Shown piece after piece: positions 1 to 11,035 of a stretch of DNA of 64,000 nucleotides (positions within the stretch are counted from its first letter, which is position 1; every line of letters begins with the position of its first letter). The DNA is taken from assembly GCA_014607495.2 (NCBI GenBank), contig CP053150.1:9630495-9694494 (forward strand), written 5' to 3'. The notes under the pieces are model-generated. The model was not told the origin of the DNA, made no database searches, and was given only the letters and a program-made list of their open reading frames with translations. A program made the translations under genes and the position numbers. Origin of the DNA: Carposina sasakii (lineage: Eukaryota > Arthropoda > Insecta > Lepidoptera > Carposinidae).

Positions 1-284
1 GAGATATAACCTACCAGCCTTACCTAAAATAAAAGCAGACATACAAATAGAGTTACTGTTACAATACGAGTATAGTAAGGAGTGTGTGGGAATAGCTTTA
101 CTGGTAGGTATACCTACGAGTTTAAGAAGATCAAGGCTTGAAAGGCCAAACAAGTAAAAAACAAACATAGGGTGATAATGAACAGTAGTGGGTTATTGTA
201 GCACTTTCAACTTTGCCTAACCAAGATGAGGTCAATTTATGATCTAGTATATAATATATTATATTATATACAGACAGCTACAGA

Positions 285-380
285 CTATGGGCTATACCCG
301 CCATGACAGTCCTGTGGCGTGCCCTGGGGGAGGCCTACGTCCAGCAGTGGACTGCAGTAGGCTGATGATGATGATGATAT
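285..380 (+). repeat. RTE-type LINE 3' end fragment
   Basis: The segment carries the core found at the 3' end of lepidopteran RTE elements (GGCGTGCCCTGGGGGAGGCC, then CTACGTCCAGCAGTGGACTG) and closes in GAT triplets. The same core recurs in this window near 9340, 16480, 46230, 47170, 53620 and 61590, which shows it is an interspersed repeat. No reverse transcriptase is attached, so this is a 5'-truncated or non-autonomous copy. Confidence 0.75.
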
Positions 381-396
381 ATACACACGGCTGTGT

Positions 397-775
397 TTTT
401 AAAATGTAGGACCACCAAAGTGATCCTATAGCCACTTTTAGCATGGCAGGCCATATCTGACAGATCAGGGACAGTTACTAGCTCATCGCTGCGCCGCCGC
501 CGGAGGAAACGCCCCTGAGTTCCTTATGGTCGGTTCATATCTGACGGAAGATGCGTCGAGCGTATCTCCAGGTACAGGCAAACGTACGCTCGACGCACTA
601 ACGTATCATCCGTTGAGTGTGAACGGTCGAGTGTTTTTCTATACATTTTGTCTGTTCTGGCGTTACGCGATCGATAATATGCGACGCATGTTCCGTCAGA
701 TATTAACCGACCCTTAGTCGACTCATACGACATGCACGAAAGGAGATGCAGCTAATGTACTTACTAAAAGCCCCA
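397..775 (+). repeat. Repeat A copy 1, split by a small inverted-repeat element
   Basis: Repeat A is my name for an unclassified interspersed family. Its features are a 'gatcata...ccacagccacgctt.agcatagcgggga' stretch, a 'tgtaaatgatcagt' stretch and a 3' block 'cgacatgcatgaaaggagat' followed by gcagctgatgta. Other copies lie near 8085, 15583, 44497 (-), 45095 and 48358 (-). This copy is interrupted at about 527-713 by another element. I see no coding capacity and cannot assign a class; a non-autonomous LINE tail or a DNA transposon relic are both possible. Confidence 0.6.
527..713. mobile_element. About 186-bp MITE with ~30-bp terminal inverted repeats
   Basis: The left end GGTCGGTTCATATCTGACGG is matched in inverse at the right end (GGTCGGTTAATATCTGACGG when reverse-complemented), with similarity continuing for about 30 bp. 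The flanks both read CTTA, consistent with a 3-4 bp TTA/CTTA target duplication and hence possibly a PIF/Harbinger-like origin. The insertion interrupts a copy of repeat A, so the empty site can be inferred from the other copies. Inside is a perfect 12-bp inverted repeat (GCGTCGAGCGTA at 553-564 and its complement at 585-596). The overlapping open frames on both strands are products of this palindrome and not genes. Confidence 0.75.
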
Positions 776-780
776 CATCA

Positions 781-2811
781 TTACGGGACATGGATCTACA
801 CGGCCCTAAATATCACTATCGTTGAAAATTTATACTTTCAATCGATATCTGAAATATCTTATGCTACGATCTGAGAAGGCGTTGTAGACCGAAGTGAAAG
901 TACCTGAATGTTGGATATAAGTCACGATATGGACCCACACACGAAGCTTCAATATTTAGATAAAAGGAGTCATCCAGGTGGTATAAATCCAAGTAAGATA
1001 TCATTAAAATAAGAAGGATTAGTGGAATTGCCTGCAGAAACTATGGCGAGGATTACCTAGTGTAAAAAAGTTAACGTAGGCAGGTCGTATAATTGGGCAA
1101 ATCATGTTTTCTACGACTTTGTTGTTTCCAGTCATTTATTAGTATAAGATCAGTTTTATTAAAATGGCTTCTGGGAGTCCAGGACATCCACTCACAAGAT
1201 ATGTAACTCTAGTGGTAAGATAACAAGATAACATGGAGCAGAAGAATCTTCCAACAAACGTTATAGTATGACAACACCCTGCATTATGTTCCGCACTGTC
1301 TTTGCCCACAAAGACACACAATGCTGCTATGACGTGAAGCTTTTACATTTGAAAATGGCCGTAAGGTCAAAGCGCATACCTATGTTTGTCAACAACAAAT
1401 ACGTAATAATGTAGAGTACTACTTACAACCGTACTCAGTATAATGATACAGCTCAAGTCCCACTCCCACACAAGCCACGCCAAGATGCTCTATGTCGTGG
1501 GAAACGGCCACAAATTATACTATGTAACATTATTTACGATGTTCCTATTTTCATTTGTGTAGGTTCCTCGGTTTCTAAACGGGAATTTTGATGGATTACG
1601 TATAATTTTACCCATATGTAGTAAATTCTGTCACACGATTGATTGCAAGGCAATGAGGTAAAGCTATATTAATTGTATTACATATTGGTAGCAGATTTAA
1701 ATATTCAGTCGTCGTTTGGTTTTGTGGTTTTGGTCTGAAATAAAATCACCAATTTAATTTATTTTTAATAATTTATTTTATTTATTTTGGTTCGAAATAA
1801 AATATTGTGGCTTTTGTACAACACAGTATTTTCACTTTACCTATATATAAAATTCATTAATTCCGAGTTACATGAAAATAACTTTTCCTCGGTGGGAATA
1901 TAATTAAATTAGAGTAATACGAAGACTAAAACTGGGTAGGTATGAAGCATGTATGTAGGTTCTCCAAATAGTTCCATAGACATAAAGAAATGGATGTATC
2001 CCAAAATGCAGTAGACATAATTGCAGAATCATAAAAGAGATCCGAGAGAGGTTTATCATCAGGGGGACAGACGTAAATGACATTTCCTTAATTCTAAATA
2101 TTCCCTCCTATCAATAAATCTAGCGTTTTGATACCGTTTAAGATATTTGATAAGGAAGTCATGGAATTTGATGGGAATAAGTAGAAAAGTGCGACGAGAC
2201 ACGTCAAGCGGCACGAACCGGCCCGCCCACGCGACGTCCGACGTTACTTTCCAAATTCTTCGAGTGTGCAATCAACTAGTACGAGATGACAGAATGTATA
2301 TAAATGTACATTCATACCGAAGATGGAGACAAAATGGCGCAAAGTACAGACTAAATAATAGATATGGGCACAATCTAACACCAAGTTTTTGCAATTTACT
2401 ATTACCTGATTGAGATTCATTTTCTCCTTTCGAGGCACAGCTTAGTACCCTATAAAACCAAATAGTTAGAATGGATTCATAAAGAAGTAGGTACCTGTTC
2501 AAATCTAAGTTATATAATAAACCTACAAACACAAGTGCCAATTAACAAATCTATTCATAATGTCATTTAAAGTCTGGCCTAGACGAAAATTAGGCGCCTC
2601 AGTCTAAAGAATTAAACATTTACATAATTTAGAACTTCATAGGACGACGGAGCTCTGAGAATAGAGTACCAAGGGAAAACTAGGTTGCAAGTTGAAACAA
2701 TTTTCTTACTTGAGTTAAACATTTTTGATACAGTTTTATTTCTAATTAAGAGTTAACTTATGTACCCACAATAATAAGAAATTTATGTGGTCAGACAGAT
2801 TTATTACTTTG
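781..2811. other. No gene recognised
   Basis: The stretch is AT-rich and contains only short, mutually overlapping open frames without recognisable domains. A somewhat CpG-rich patch lies near 2190-2250. I see no convincing repeat boundaries here. Confidence 0.5.
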
Positions 2812-2951
2812 AGGGCTGATTTTTCCAAACGTCAGATAGCCTACCAGAAGAATTAAGTTGATGCTGTCTTTCTCTGAAACTTGATCATGATAGAGATAGC
2901 ATCAACTTTATTCTTCTGATAGGCTATCTGACGTTTAGAAAAAACCGGCCC
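2812..2951. mobile_element. Palindromic foldback MITE (GATAGCC family), copy 1
   Basis: The element begins AGGGCTGATTTTTCCAAACG and ends with the near-complement, giving a long imperfect hairpin. The arms contain CAGATAGCCTA, AGAAGAA and a GATGCTGTC/GATAGCATC pair. Related copies are at 44361-44480 and about 45288-45420, and a half copy at 38341-38385. The size of about 140 bp and absence of coding sequence fit a non-autonomous DNA transposon. No clear target duplication is visible. Confidence 0.75.
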
Positions 2952-3779
2952 TAAATAATATTTCTGTATACTCAGAATGTACCCTATTGTATTAAATGTT
3001 ACAAAACACTCGTCCAATTGCCTCGCTCGTACACAGCCGTTGTCAGTTCATTTTACCTACCATAATAACGACCGTAAAACTCGGGGTAGACTGGGCAAAA
3101 TACGTGGACAGCACCGAAACTCCCACCCCGGGCATTTGTACGTACATGAATATTCAGGCCGTGTGGACGCTCTGCAATAACTGTTAACTGCCACATTGTC
3201 TTATCGCGTGTCCTATCTCTTAACCCGAACACTATCTGCTCTATGTATATCGCTGACCCATCAGAATCGATGCTCACTTTTTGTGCGACAACTTCCAAAT
3301 TCAGAACACAGAAATGCTTTTGTAACGGCGACGCCTCGAGCACTGCGCTATTTTCCTCCAGATTACATTTTTGGGTTTCTTTCGTACATATTTATGTTAA
3401 AGAAACGTACCTAGATTTTATCATTGCTAAACAGGCCATTTATATCTTTTGTATTACATAATAGGTACTCGCGTGTAAGGAGGTTTGTAGACAATGGAGT
3501 CCGTATATAGGCTTAATTGCTGTAAGCTCTACTAGCGTACTATTGCGGCAGTGATTCCACCATAAAGTCCACGTTTGTTTACGTTGATGAAGGTTGCATC
3601 GAATTGCGAGGCCTCCAGTCTACGCGTGAGGTTGCGCCCGCGCACGCGTCTGTGGCGCCACCTCTGGCTATTGCGCAAGTCTCCGTCGCGAGTTTACGAT
3701 CCAATCTAACGTTTTTACCCATAAACCTACCAAAATGGCTTTTATGCACATTTCACCATAGTAAAACAAGTCAGTAAAG
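2952..3779. promoter_or_regulatory. Upstream region of the 3780 gene, GC-rich proximal part
   Basis: From about 3600 to 3700 the sequence becomes GC- and CpG-rich, in contrast to its surroundings, as expected of a promoter-proximal region. TGGCGCCACCT at 3653-3663 is the reverse complement of AGGTGGCGCCA, which resembles the Drosophila CTCF core. TCAGT at 3771-3775 matches the arthropod initiator, but would give a very short leader, so the start site is uncertain. No TATA box is evident. Several overlapping short open frames between 2977 and 3461 show no domain and are not called. Confidence 0.4.
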
Positions 3780-4337
3780 ATGAAGCTACAAATCCTTCTG
3801 CTGATACTTTATGGCGGTACATTAATTCATGCGCACTACCGTATAAGGGGTTTAGTGAAGAAGCGCGATACGAACGTGCGAAAGAAAAACACAAATGCCG
3901 CCAAATGTATTTTGAATGAGACGATTACAAATGACTTCGAGATTTTGTCGTCAGCGGTCTCAGAGTCGAAATACATTTTCGTTGCGCGGGTCTTAAGCGT
4001 GAAGAAGATAAAGCAGGGAAAGAAGCCCAACTTGAAAGTGTATATGGTGTACAAGTTGTACGTGCGGATTGTTATGAAAGGGGAAGTCGAGGAGCTGAAA
4101 CGTCACGTCTTTTCAGGAGACGAGCACACTCTGAATGGTGCGATTGTGTTTGTAGACTGGCTACGGACGAACAAGTGTGCTTACAAGCTGTACAGACATT
4201 CTTCGGGCATATTTCTAAGCAACGGTAATAGTGGGAATGAGCCGCGGCTTCGGCTGTTACATGAGCCGCTTCCACTGTCACTATACGATTTGGATAGAGT
4301 GAATGCCGCGTTAAAAGGTAAATGTTTGTTGTCCTAA
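3780..4337 (+). CDS. Secreted protein with agrin-type NtA-like domain (single exon or first coding exon)
   Basis: The frame encodes 185 residues. Residues 1-18 form a hydrophobic signal peptide with likely cleavage after Ala18, followed by a basic linker (about 20-41). Residues 43-180 then follow the order of the agrin N-terminal NtA domain, a TIMP-like OB fold that binds laminin in vertebrates. The order is a leading Cys (C43), a beta strand like YIFVARV (65-71), a second strand ending KLYVRIVMKGE, a central Cys (C133), a GIFL strand, and a closing block with LSLYDLDRV. The first ATG directly precedes the signal peptide. The 3' end is ambiguous: the frame stops at 4335-4337 and AATAAA follows at about 4380, but AAAAG/GTAAATG at 4316 is a good splice donor. 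The first reading gives a small secreted protein, the second the first exon of an agrin-like gene. No follistatin, EGF or laminin-G exon was seen downstream. The NtA assignment rests on pattern, not on a search. Confidence 0.6.
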   Translation: MKLQILLLILYGGTLIHAHYRIRGLVKKRDTNVRKKNTNAAKCILNETITNDFEILSSAVSESKYIFVARVLSVKKIKQGKKPNLKVYMVYKLYVRIVMKGEVEELKRHVFSGDEHTLNGAIVFVDWLRTNKCAYKLYRHSSGIFLSNGNSGNEPRLRLLHEPLPLSLYDLDRVNAALKGKCLLS

Positions 4338-4379
4338 GGTGTCGGCGTATGTGAATTGGTACTGTAAATGTACTCAAGC

Positions 4380-4385
4380 AATAAA
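4380..4385 (+). terminator. Poly(A) signal AATAAA for the NtA-like gene
   Basis: AATAAA lies about 43 bp after the stop codon and is followed by a T/GT-rich stretch around 4397-4420, as expected of a cleavage and polyadenylation site. It supports a short transcript that terminates here. Confidence 0.5.
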
Positions 4386-5045
4386 CTTATGTGCTTTTAT
4401 TGTTGGTTTGTATAAGTTTTTATTTCCTCAAATTGAATTTTAGTAATGCTGTCAAGTCGCGACCTTTTATTACGTAATTTAAGTTTATTACAAAGTGTAT
4501 TACGACGGGAAAACAAGTTCAAATTAGGTTTATCTTTAACGGCCAATTACAATTACAGAGATCAGAGAGGTCGGGATGACGTTCTGATATTTAAAAAAAA
4601 ACTCCCAAAGTTGGTTATTGGTATTTACTGTAAGTAAAGTCGTTGGGTTACTATATATTCTAAGTAGGTAGGTACCTACTTACCTACATAAGTGTAAAAT
4701 ATGTTTCTAAGAATAAATAACTATCTAATTTAGCATAGCACTTAGCCAAATTATAAAGTGACTATCATCTTTTCCTTATGTACTTTTGCTACTCGTACGT
4801 ACGAATATGTACTTTACAACTAGGTGAGACTTACTTGCCTACATACATACATGGTTTTCTATTGACTACTATTTAAATATTTTTAGTTAACATACCAATT
4901 TATGAAAAACGTAAATTCACTTTCGCCTGTCATTTTCTTGTAGAAGGAAGGCATTAGTTCGTAGGTATTAGGAATTTTAGGAAGTAAAGTGTGATTGACA
5001 TGTCTAAAACTGAAGAAGTCGACATTCATGATATACCACAAACTC
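4386..5045. other. No gene recognised; GTAGGTACCTAC-type simple repeat
   Basis: The stretch is AT-rich. Around 4662-4690 the sequence consists of TAGGTAGGTACCTAC units that form a short palindromic simple repeat. Short variants of it recur elsewhere in the window. Confidence 0.4.
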
Positions 5046-5047
5046 AT

Positions 5048-5243
5048 CAGGCCCCCTTATTACCTAACTAGCAAAAGCAAAGCAATAGCGAAAATTGTAC
5101 AAAAATCGCTGATTGCTTGTTAAATTCGTATTACGTAAAATGAATTTTAAAGGAACTTTGACATTTCAAGGGCAAATATTGTAGAATTTGCGCTATCGCT
5201 TTGCTTCGGCTTTGCTATTGATTTTACGTAATCAGGGGGCGGG
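5048..5243. mobile_element. ~195-bp MITE with about 50-bp imperfect terminal inverted repeats
   Basis: The left arm (GGCCCCCTTATTAC, then AGCAAAAGCAAAGCAATAGCG and AAAATTGTAC) is matched in inverse by the right arm (AGAATTTGCGCTATCG, then CTTTGC, GGCTTTGCTATTG and GTAATCAGGGGGC). There is no coding capacity. It fits a non-autonomous DNA transposon; the target duplication is unclear. Confidence 0.65.
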
Positions 5244-5244
5244 T

Positions 5245-6096
5245 TGTTAAAACAATATCTCGGTTCCACAATTGTAACAATCGTGCGTTAAAAGCTCATG
5301 GTAGCCCCCCAAATTCAAAATACATAGCAAACAAAAATTTTCTGTGAATCCAGCAGGATTAACATACTTTACAGATAAACCAGTCAATATGTTGCTCAAA
5401 ATAAAGAACAAAGGCTTTTGATTGACACTTTTATAGATGCTGCGTTCAAAGATTTTATCGGATTCACCCATTTACGTCCTTATTTGTATCCGTCAGGTGG
5501 GCAAACATGGGGGCGCTTGTGATCAGCGTTTTATTTAAATATGCCTACCTAATAGCCTTTTACTTTTTTGGAGAGAAAGGATTACATTAAGTACCTATTT
5601 TTAAATTCGGCATTATGCGCTGGAGTATTTTTTGTGAAAATAAAAATTATATCATTATTATATATTATGTAAATACGTGAAGTAAGCTATGTTTAGTTTA
5701 TTAGTGATGTATCTATCTGAAAATGTTTATTTAGGGAAGAACGAAATAATATGTACTTATCAGAGATAAATACCATGACTGTAACAAGAAGGCTAGAATT
5801 TGGCAAATGCAGCAAATGAGCATAGAAAATAGCTTGCACAAATATTCGAATAAACTGGGTCATTCTCAATCCTCCAGAGCAAATACAACTGCTAAAGCCA
5901 TGCATTGGGCTGTAAAAGTAATGTAATACAGTAATAACGGTAAAATTGTTTAAATATGCTATTCGCAGTGTTATTATGGTATCCATATAAGGAGACAGTA
6001 GTATGGGCGTGGGCGGCAACTAAGTAAATTGCTGCTGTGGAAATGTATCATTGTGTTGTATAGTTGTATCTAGGACATAAATTTAAGTTCAAGGTG
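5245..6096. other. No gene recognised
   Basis: AT-rich sequence with short open frames lacking domains. Nothing further seen. Confidence 0.4.
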
Positions 6097-6098
6097 TA

Positions 6099-6327
6099 CA
6101 GGGTGTAACAAAAGGGGGTAGGAATGTTAAGCGAAATGTTATGAAAAAAGCCCAACTGTAAAGAACCTGTCTACAAAATCCTCAGATTTTGTCGAAATCA
6201 CATGCTTATTTTCAGATTGTATAAACATGTATGTGTTGTTTAGGAATTATCCATAGGATACTACTATCTGGATATTTAAACATTTTCATTATTATTTCGC
6301 TCAATATACCCCTTTTGTTACACCGTG
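6099..6327. mobile_element. 229-bp MITE, TA-flanked, Tc1/mariner-like
   Basis: The left end CAGGGTGTAACAAAAGGGG and the right end CCCCTTTTGTTACACCGTG are inverted repeats of about 19-22 bp with one mismatch, and each end is flanked by TA. TA target sites and short terminal inverted repeats fit a Tc1/mariner-type non-autonomous element. It has no coding capacity. Confidence 0.75.
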
Positions 6328-6329
6328 TA

Positions 6330-8084
6330 TAAGGTTTCAATAACAGACAAGACCGCAAGCTTTCGGTGCAGGATATCTTCGATAGTCAAAGATATCTTCT
6401 TATCTGTCTTATAGCAGAAATTCCTGTATTAGTTCCAATTTATATTTATAAGCAGCTGATCGTAGAATAGAAACACCTACTCAATAGACAGTAGACGCTG
6501 TGTTGAATGAGATAGACAGAGTATATGCTGGATAGGATAGACAAGTAAAATATGAAAAAATATACCCTACTCTAGCACGATTTAATTGTCGGCCAAAATT
6601 CTCATCAGAGGATTACAAGTATAAAACTATATTATGTACTTAGGTGCAGATTTCTAACTTGGTAGGTACGTCAGTATCCCGTTCTTGGGTAGAAAAACTA
6701 GTTAGATACACACTTCCCTGAGAATGTTGTTTTCTTGACCTCAGTCTCTTTTTTACGATTTTCCAGGGATAGAAGCTTATATTCATTTAAAGCATTTAAC
6801 ATCTTTATGAAATGCAAAATGGGTAATATCACTACCGCTGATTTCTATAGTCATATTAAATAGCAAAACTAGTGCTAGGATCTAAGCAAAGAATATACTA
6901 CTCGTTAGAGTTTTTTATAGGACTTCTTGCCTACAATTTGTATACTTTTATTTATTTAATGTCAATAGCTCCTCGCGTAATTACCCGGAGGCAGCTGTTC
7001 AAGATTCCATTTTCTTTTTTTCTGCAACAGTGTGCCAACACTTAATAGCCTGTTTAGTATAAAATGGTTTTAATTTTAAAACTCAGAAACTGTAAGGAAA
7101 TAAAGTGAAAATAATAATTGTAAAATTGTATAAGCCTGTATATATGCTAAAGGTTCCTTGGTAGCTTTACGTTTTCATGCGGACTTTCTCAGACGATGAA
7201 TTCGCAATTTGTCACTGATCTTATTAACCTTCTTATTCTTTATTGCATACAAATTAAAAATATACACATAAATTACATAACATCTGACCCCGCTTTGCTA
7301 TATATGGCTGCATCTCCTTTGTTATCCCGCAGTTTTGGATATGTATGTATGTATAGGATATTTATATGACGTAATGCCACCTCGTAAAATTGTCATTTTG
7401 GTAAGGCCGTTATTACTCGTCATATTGAAGGTAGTTAACATATCTCACACTGCTACGGTATAGCTTCCACTGTAAATTCACATGTCATTGATATTGCTAT
7501 CTACAAAGAAACATGACCATCAACTATGTGAAACTCGAAATGTGAACAGTAGGTGAACAGCTTTAAAAGTTTAGCGATCCATTGCAAATTTTCTTTGCAG
7601 TTGCATAATATCAACATACTTTTATGAAACTACTAAAATATACCTGCGATTCTGTCTACGGTGACATAGCATAAAATGAAAAAAAAAAAACTTATCTCAA
7701 GCCCCGCCAAAGACTCAAATAAACAGCTCTAATATTTTTTTAACGAAACTTGTTATCATATATGTAGAAACAATTTTATTGATTTCTTTAATTGAACTAT
7801 TGCCATCCTTCGTAACACTAGACCAGCGTACCTTACCTTAATAAGCATCTAGGAAAAACTTAAATGAAAGAGGTAAAAAACGTTTAAATATATTCATAAG
7901 GAACATGCAGACTAGTACTCATTATTCATCAAAAGTGAAGACACAAATAAGACAGATAGAATGGCATATTACAAAAGTTATTATTTATTTATTAACACCA
8001 ACAGATCCCTAACATATTCTTTCTTCGCCTGGACCTTGACTCGGTTGTACTAGACATGAAGGAAGTATATAGAACAGGTGGTAG
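6330..8084. other. No gene recognised
   Basis: AT-rich DNA with no supported gene. The last ~75 bp before 8085 may already belong to the 5' side of the next repeat A copy. Confidence 0.4.
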
Positions 8085-8300
8085 TTGGACCACGTTCCTT
8101 CATTCCTGGCTGTATTCCCGACAATGCAGAGCTGAAAGATCATAAAAGGGACCCCACAGCCACGTTTAGCATAACGGGGACCAGTTGAGTGATGTAAATG
8201 CTCAGTGACAAGTTGATGAAGAGAATGCCCGGGTCCCTTAGTGGACTCTTTCGACATGCATGAAAGGAGATGCAGCTGATGTATTCTAGTAGTCCTGCAT
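8085..8300 (+). repeat. Repeat A copy 2, the most complete copy
   Basis: This copy shows the whole order of blocks: GGCTGTATTCCCGA, then gatcata..ccacagccacg, agcat..cgggga, tgtaaatg.tcagt, an AGTCGACTC-like block, CGACATGCATGAAAGGAGAT and GCAGCTGATGTA. It serves as the reference for the other copies. The antisense open frame at 8009-8257 is a shadow. Confidence 0.6.
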
Positions 8301-8559
8301 CACCTCCCTCAGGATCATAGATTACCTATTCATAGAACAAGTGTGTAGGATATCATACTGGAAACTGACAGGAAGCCAATTTCTAGCCTGATATTTGGTA
8401 CATAATGCATGTCAATACGAGTAGAAGGTCTACATTAGGGGCTTTATTTTACCGGGCTACCATGGCAGTGCAATTTGCTGTGCAACTGGGGTATCTGTAA
8501 GCTACCAAATTAGACACCACGGACATACCATACATGCAGACACCCTTCAGCACTATAGT

Positions 8560-8802
8560 AATTAGTGGTCACACGACCAATTTGTAAATTATAAGTTATA
8601 TTTTTGTTTAAATTTAATTTCTTCATTTAAAATTTAAAAATAAATTGTGTCGCTCTGCCTAGCAACAACAATTTTGTAAATATACCAATGTAGTTTAAAG
8701 TAGGTAAAACTTTTTCTTGCATGCTGTATGTTTATGGCTGTAGGTATAGAAGATGTACCCTATACAATGGCAAATAAAGAAATATTATTCTATTCTATTC
8801 TA
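8560..8802 (+). repeat. Probable 3' tail of a non-LTR retrotransposon
   Basis: The segment closes with AATAAAGAAATATTATTC followed by TATTC repeats, which resembles the AATAAAG-plus-short-repeat tails of insect LINEs. No reverse transcriptase sequence precedes it, so it would be a heavily truncated copy. The 5' limit is a guess. Confidence 0.35.
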
Positions 8803-8852
8803 GTGTCCGAGCTGGTCGCGCCGCCAAATTGGTCGAGCGACCACACGGACAC
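8803..8852. other. Strong 50-nt hairpin
   Basis: GTGTCCG at 8803-8809 pairs with CGGACAC at 8846-8852, and GGTCGC at 8814-8819 pairs with GCGACC at 8837-8842. The hairpin is GC-rich in an AT-rich background and follows the repeat tail directly. It could be the end of another foldback element. It is short for a miRNA precursor. Confidence 0.45.
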
Positions 8853-9334
8853 CAGCCCCCCTAGCATGACCACGCATCGTGGATATCGTATCGTCTCTAT
8901 ACAAATTCACCATGGCAGCGGCTATATTTATCGTATTTTACAGGCTAAATGTCGTTAAATCGGTTTATCATATCGTTTTTGCAGGTTATGCTACTTGTGC
9001 TGGTGAGGAACACTCTATAGAGCTATATACATGTTGTTTATAGCAGCGACAGGTCGCGCTGCCTTAGTAGTATGAAATAAAGCTCTTTCTATCACATTGC
9101 CTCGGTATGCTTCCTTTATGTTACGAGGAGTAAGTAAACTTAATTTGTAGGTACAAGTGAGGCTGACTGGATCGCCCACGCGTACTCTTCACGCGGCTCT
9201 GACTCACAATGCTTTGTATGTAAAGGACTATTCACATTGTGCGCTCTAGTGATGTGACGTACTGGGAACGAGGCGTGTCGTTAGGATTATTGAATTACAA
9301 ACAACTTTCTTCACCCATTAACCAGACTTCTTAA

Positions 9335-9420
9335 TCTTCTTCTTCTTCATCCTATTGCAGTCCACTGCTGGACGTAGGCCTCCCCCAGAGCACGCCACAA
9401 GGCGTGTCTATACAGGGGAG
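9335..9420 (-). repeat. RTE-type LINE 3' end fragment
   Basis: On the minus strand this reads the same GGCGTGCTCTGGGGGAGGCC core, followed by the CTACGTCCAGCAGTGGACTG block and then GATGAAGAAGAAG. It is a truncated copy without coding sequence. Confidence 0.75.
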
Positions 9421-11034
9421 TATAGTTATAGGGGATATTATAGTTGTTTCAAATAATTTGATCAATCATTATTTTGAGCAGAAATATTATTGTTCTTTGT
9501 TAAATTAATCTGTGTTATGGATAATTACTGGTGTACTTCAGTACATTCTGACCACACTTTGTAGTACCTATATCCTATATTTATTTTACAATAAAATGAA
9601 TATCAAAAAGTTCTGTGACCGCAGCGCAACTATCCATATGAAATATTAAACATGAATAGAAAGTTTCGAGTTAATCTGAAGAAACGTGGGACTCGTCGAA
9701 GTGTTAACTACTTACTCGATAAGTGAAACAACAATGCATCCTGCGTAAATAAAAGGAATTATTATTAACACATCCTTAAGTAACATGAGAATATTTTTTT
9801 GTTACGCGAGAAATGAAAATATTGCTCTATCATCGCGTCAGGAACGATATAAAATACTTTGTCCAGTAGTGCTAGTATGAATAGTACCCACGGCTCGTAA
9901 TTATCAGGCTATCAACGATTTAATTTAATTATATTGAACGAGAAATATTCAGGATCACTAAAAAGCCAGAAATCGTTCGTTAATTAGGTAATTATTTTTT
10001 ATTTAGCCTTTCATTCTTCTGGTTTTAATCTACGAAATGTTATATAAGGATTTAAATGATATCACGTAGCATAATTAGAGGATGCCCACAATTCATCCGA
10101 ATAAACTTTATTCCCGTTTTTCCTATTCCTGTGAGAATTTAGAGAAATCCTTTCTTATGGGATGCCTAAGTCATGCACAGAACACACCCTGCAAGTCCAT
10201 AAGAACAGCGGCTTAAATTCAGGACAGCATTTATTTAGTAAACATAATATTGTCAAATATGGGTATTCTTATCTAAGAATACAAAGAATAGAAAATAAAT
10301 CTGAATTGAGCAATTATGTAGTTGCAATTAACTAAAATTCAAATGAGTAAAGTACATACGTCGCACTTAGATTACGTAAAATTACCTGTTACAATTTAAC
10401 TTCGCGAAAAGCGGATGTCACCCATCATTAAAGAACTTAAACACATCTCCTGTAAACTACAATACAAGTACAACCTGGCTTTTACACTGTCTAAACTGCA
10501 AATAGTTACGGATTGCAGAACTGGGTAAACTTTACCGTGTTGGAAACTAAGGCCAAATTATATTTCGAAACGCACAAGATTTCGTTTCGTTACGAACTTA
10601 AATTGAGCTGACCCCGTATAGTGTTGAAACGGTTCTTGGAATTGGCCCATGGTCCTTATTTGGAGTTAATGTCCTGATTCATTAACTAACCAGCGATTAT
10701 GGTGGTCTCTAGTAAATAAAAGCTGTTTAATGTCAGTACTATAGGTTAGATATGTGACCCATCAACCGTTAATAGTGGTCAGACGAATACCTAGTATCGG
10801 TATGATAATTAGATTCTACTAATAAAGGCGTAAGCACATTTATTTTATACCTAACATAAAAGGGTTAGGACATTTAAGCGTGGAGCTTAATACAAACAAT
10901 CTTAGATAAGTAATATGTCATATTGCAAATCATTTGTTTGAGCTAATATATTAAGAAAATCGCAGTAAAATCCAATTATCATCAGTAACAATGTTAATAC
11001 ATTATGTATAACTGATTACATTAGGTACTTATAT
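9421..11034. other. No gene recognised
   Basis: AT-rich DNA. No coding potential, RNA gene or bounded repeat identified. Confidence 0.4.
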
Positions 11035-11035
11035 A

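Noticed and set aside
524..733. Open frames of 60-70 residues on both strands
   Set aside because: They arise from the inverted repeats of a MITE and have no domain.
2059..3461. Cluster of overlapping short frames upstream of the NtA-like gene
   Set aside because: Frames overlap on both strands and show no signal peptide or domain. I treat the region as upstream non-coding DNA.
4446..4637. Possible extra exon after the NtA-like gene
   Set aside because: 63 residues without domain, located after a good poly(A) signal.
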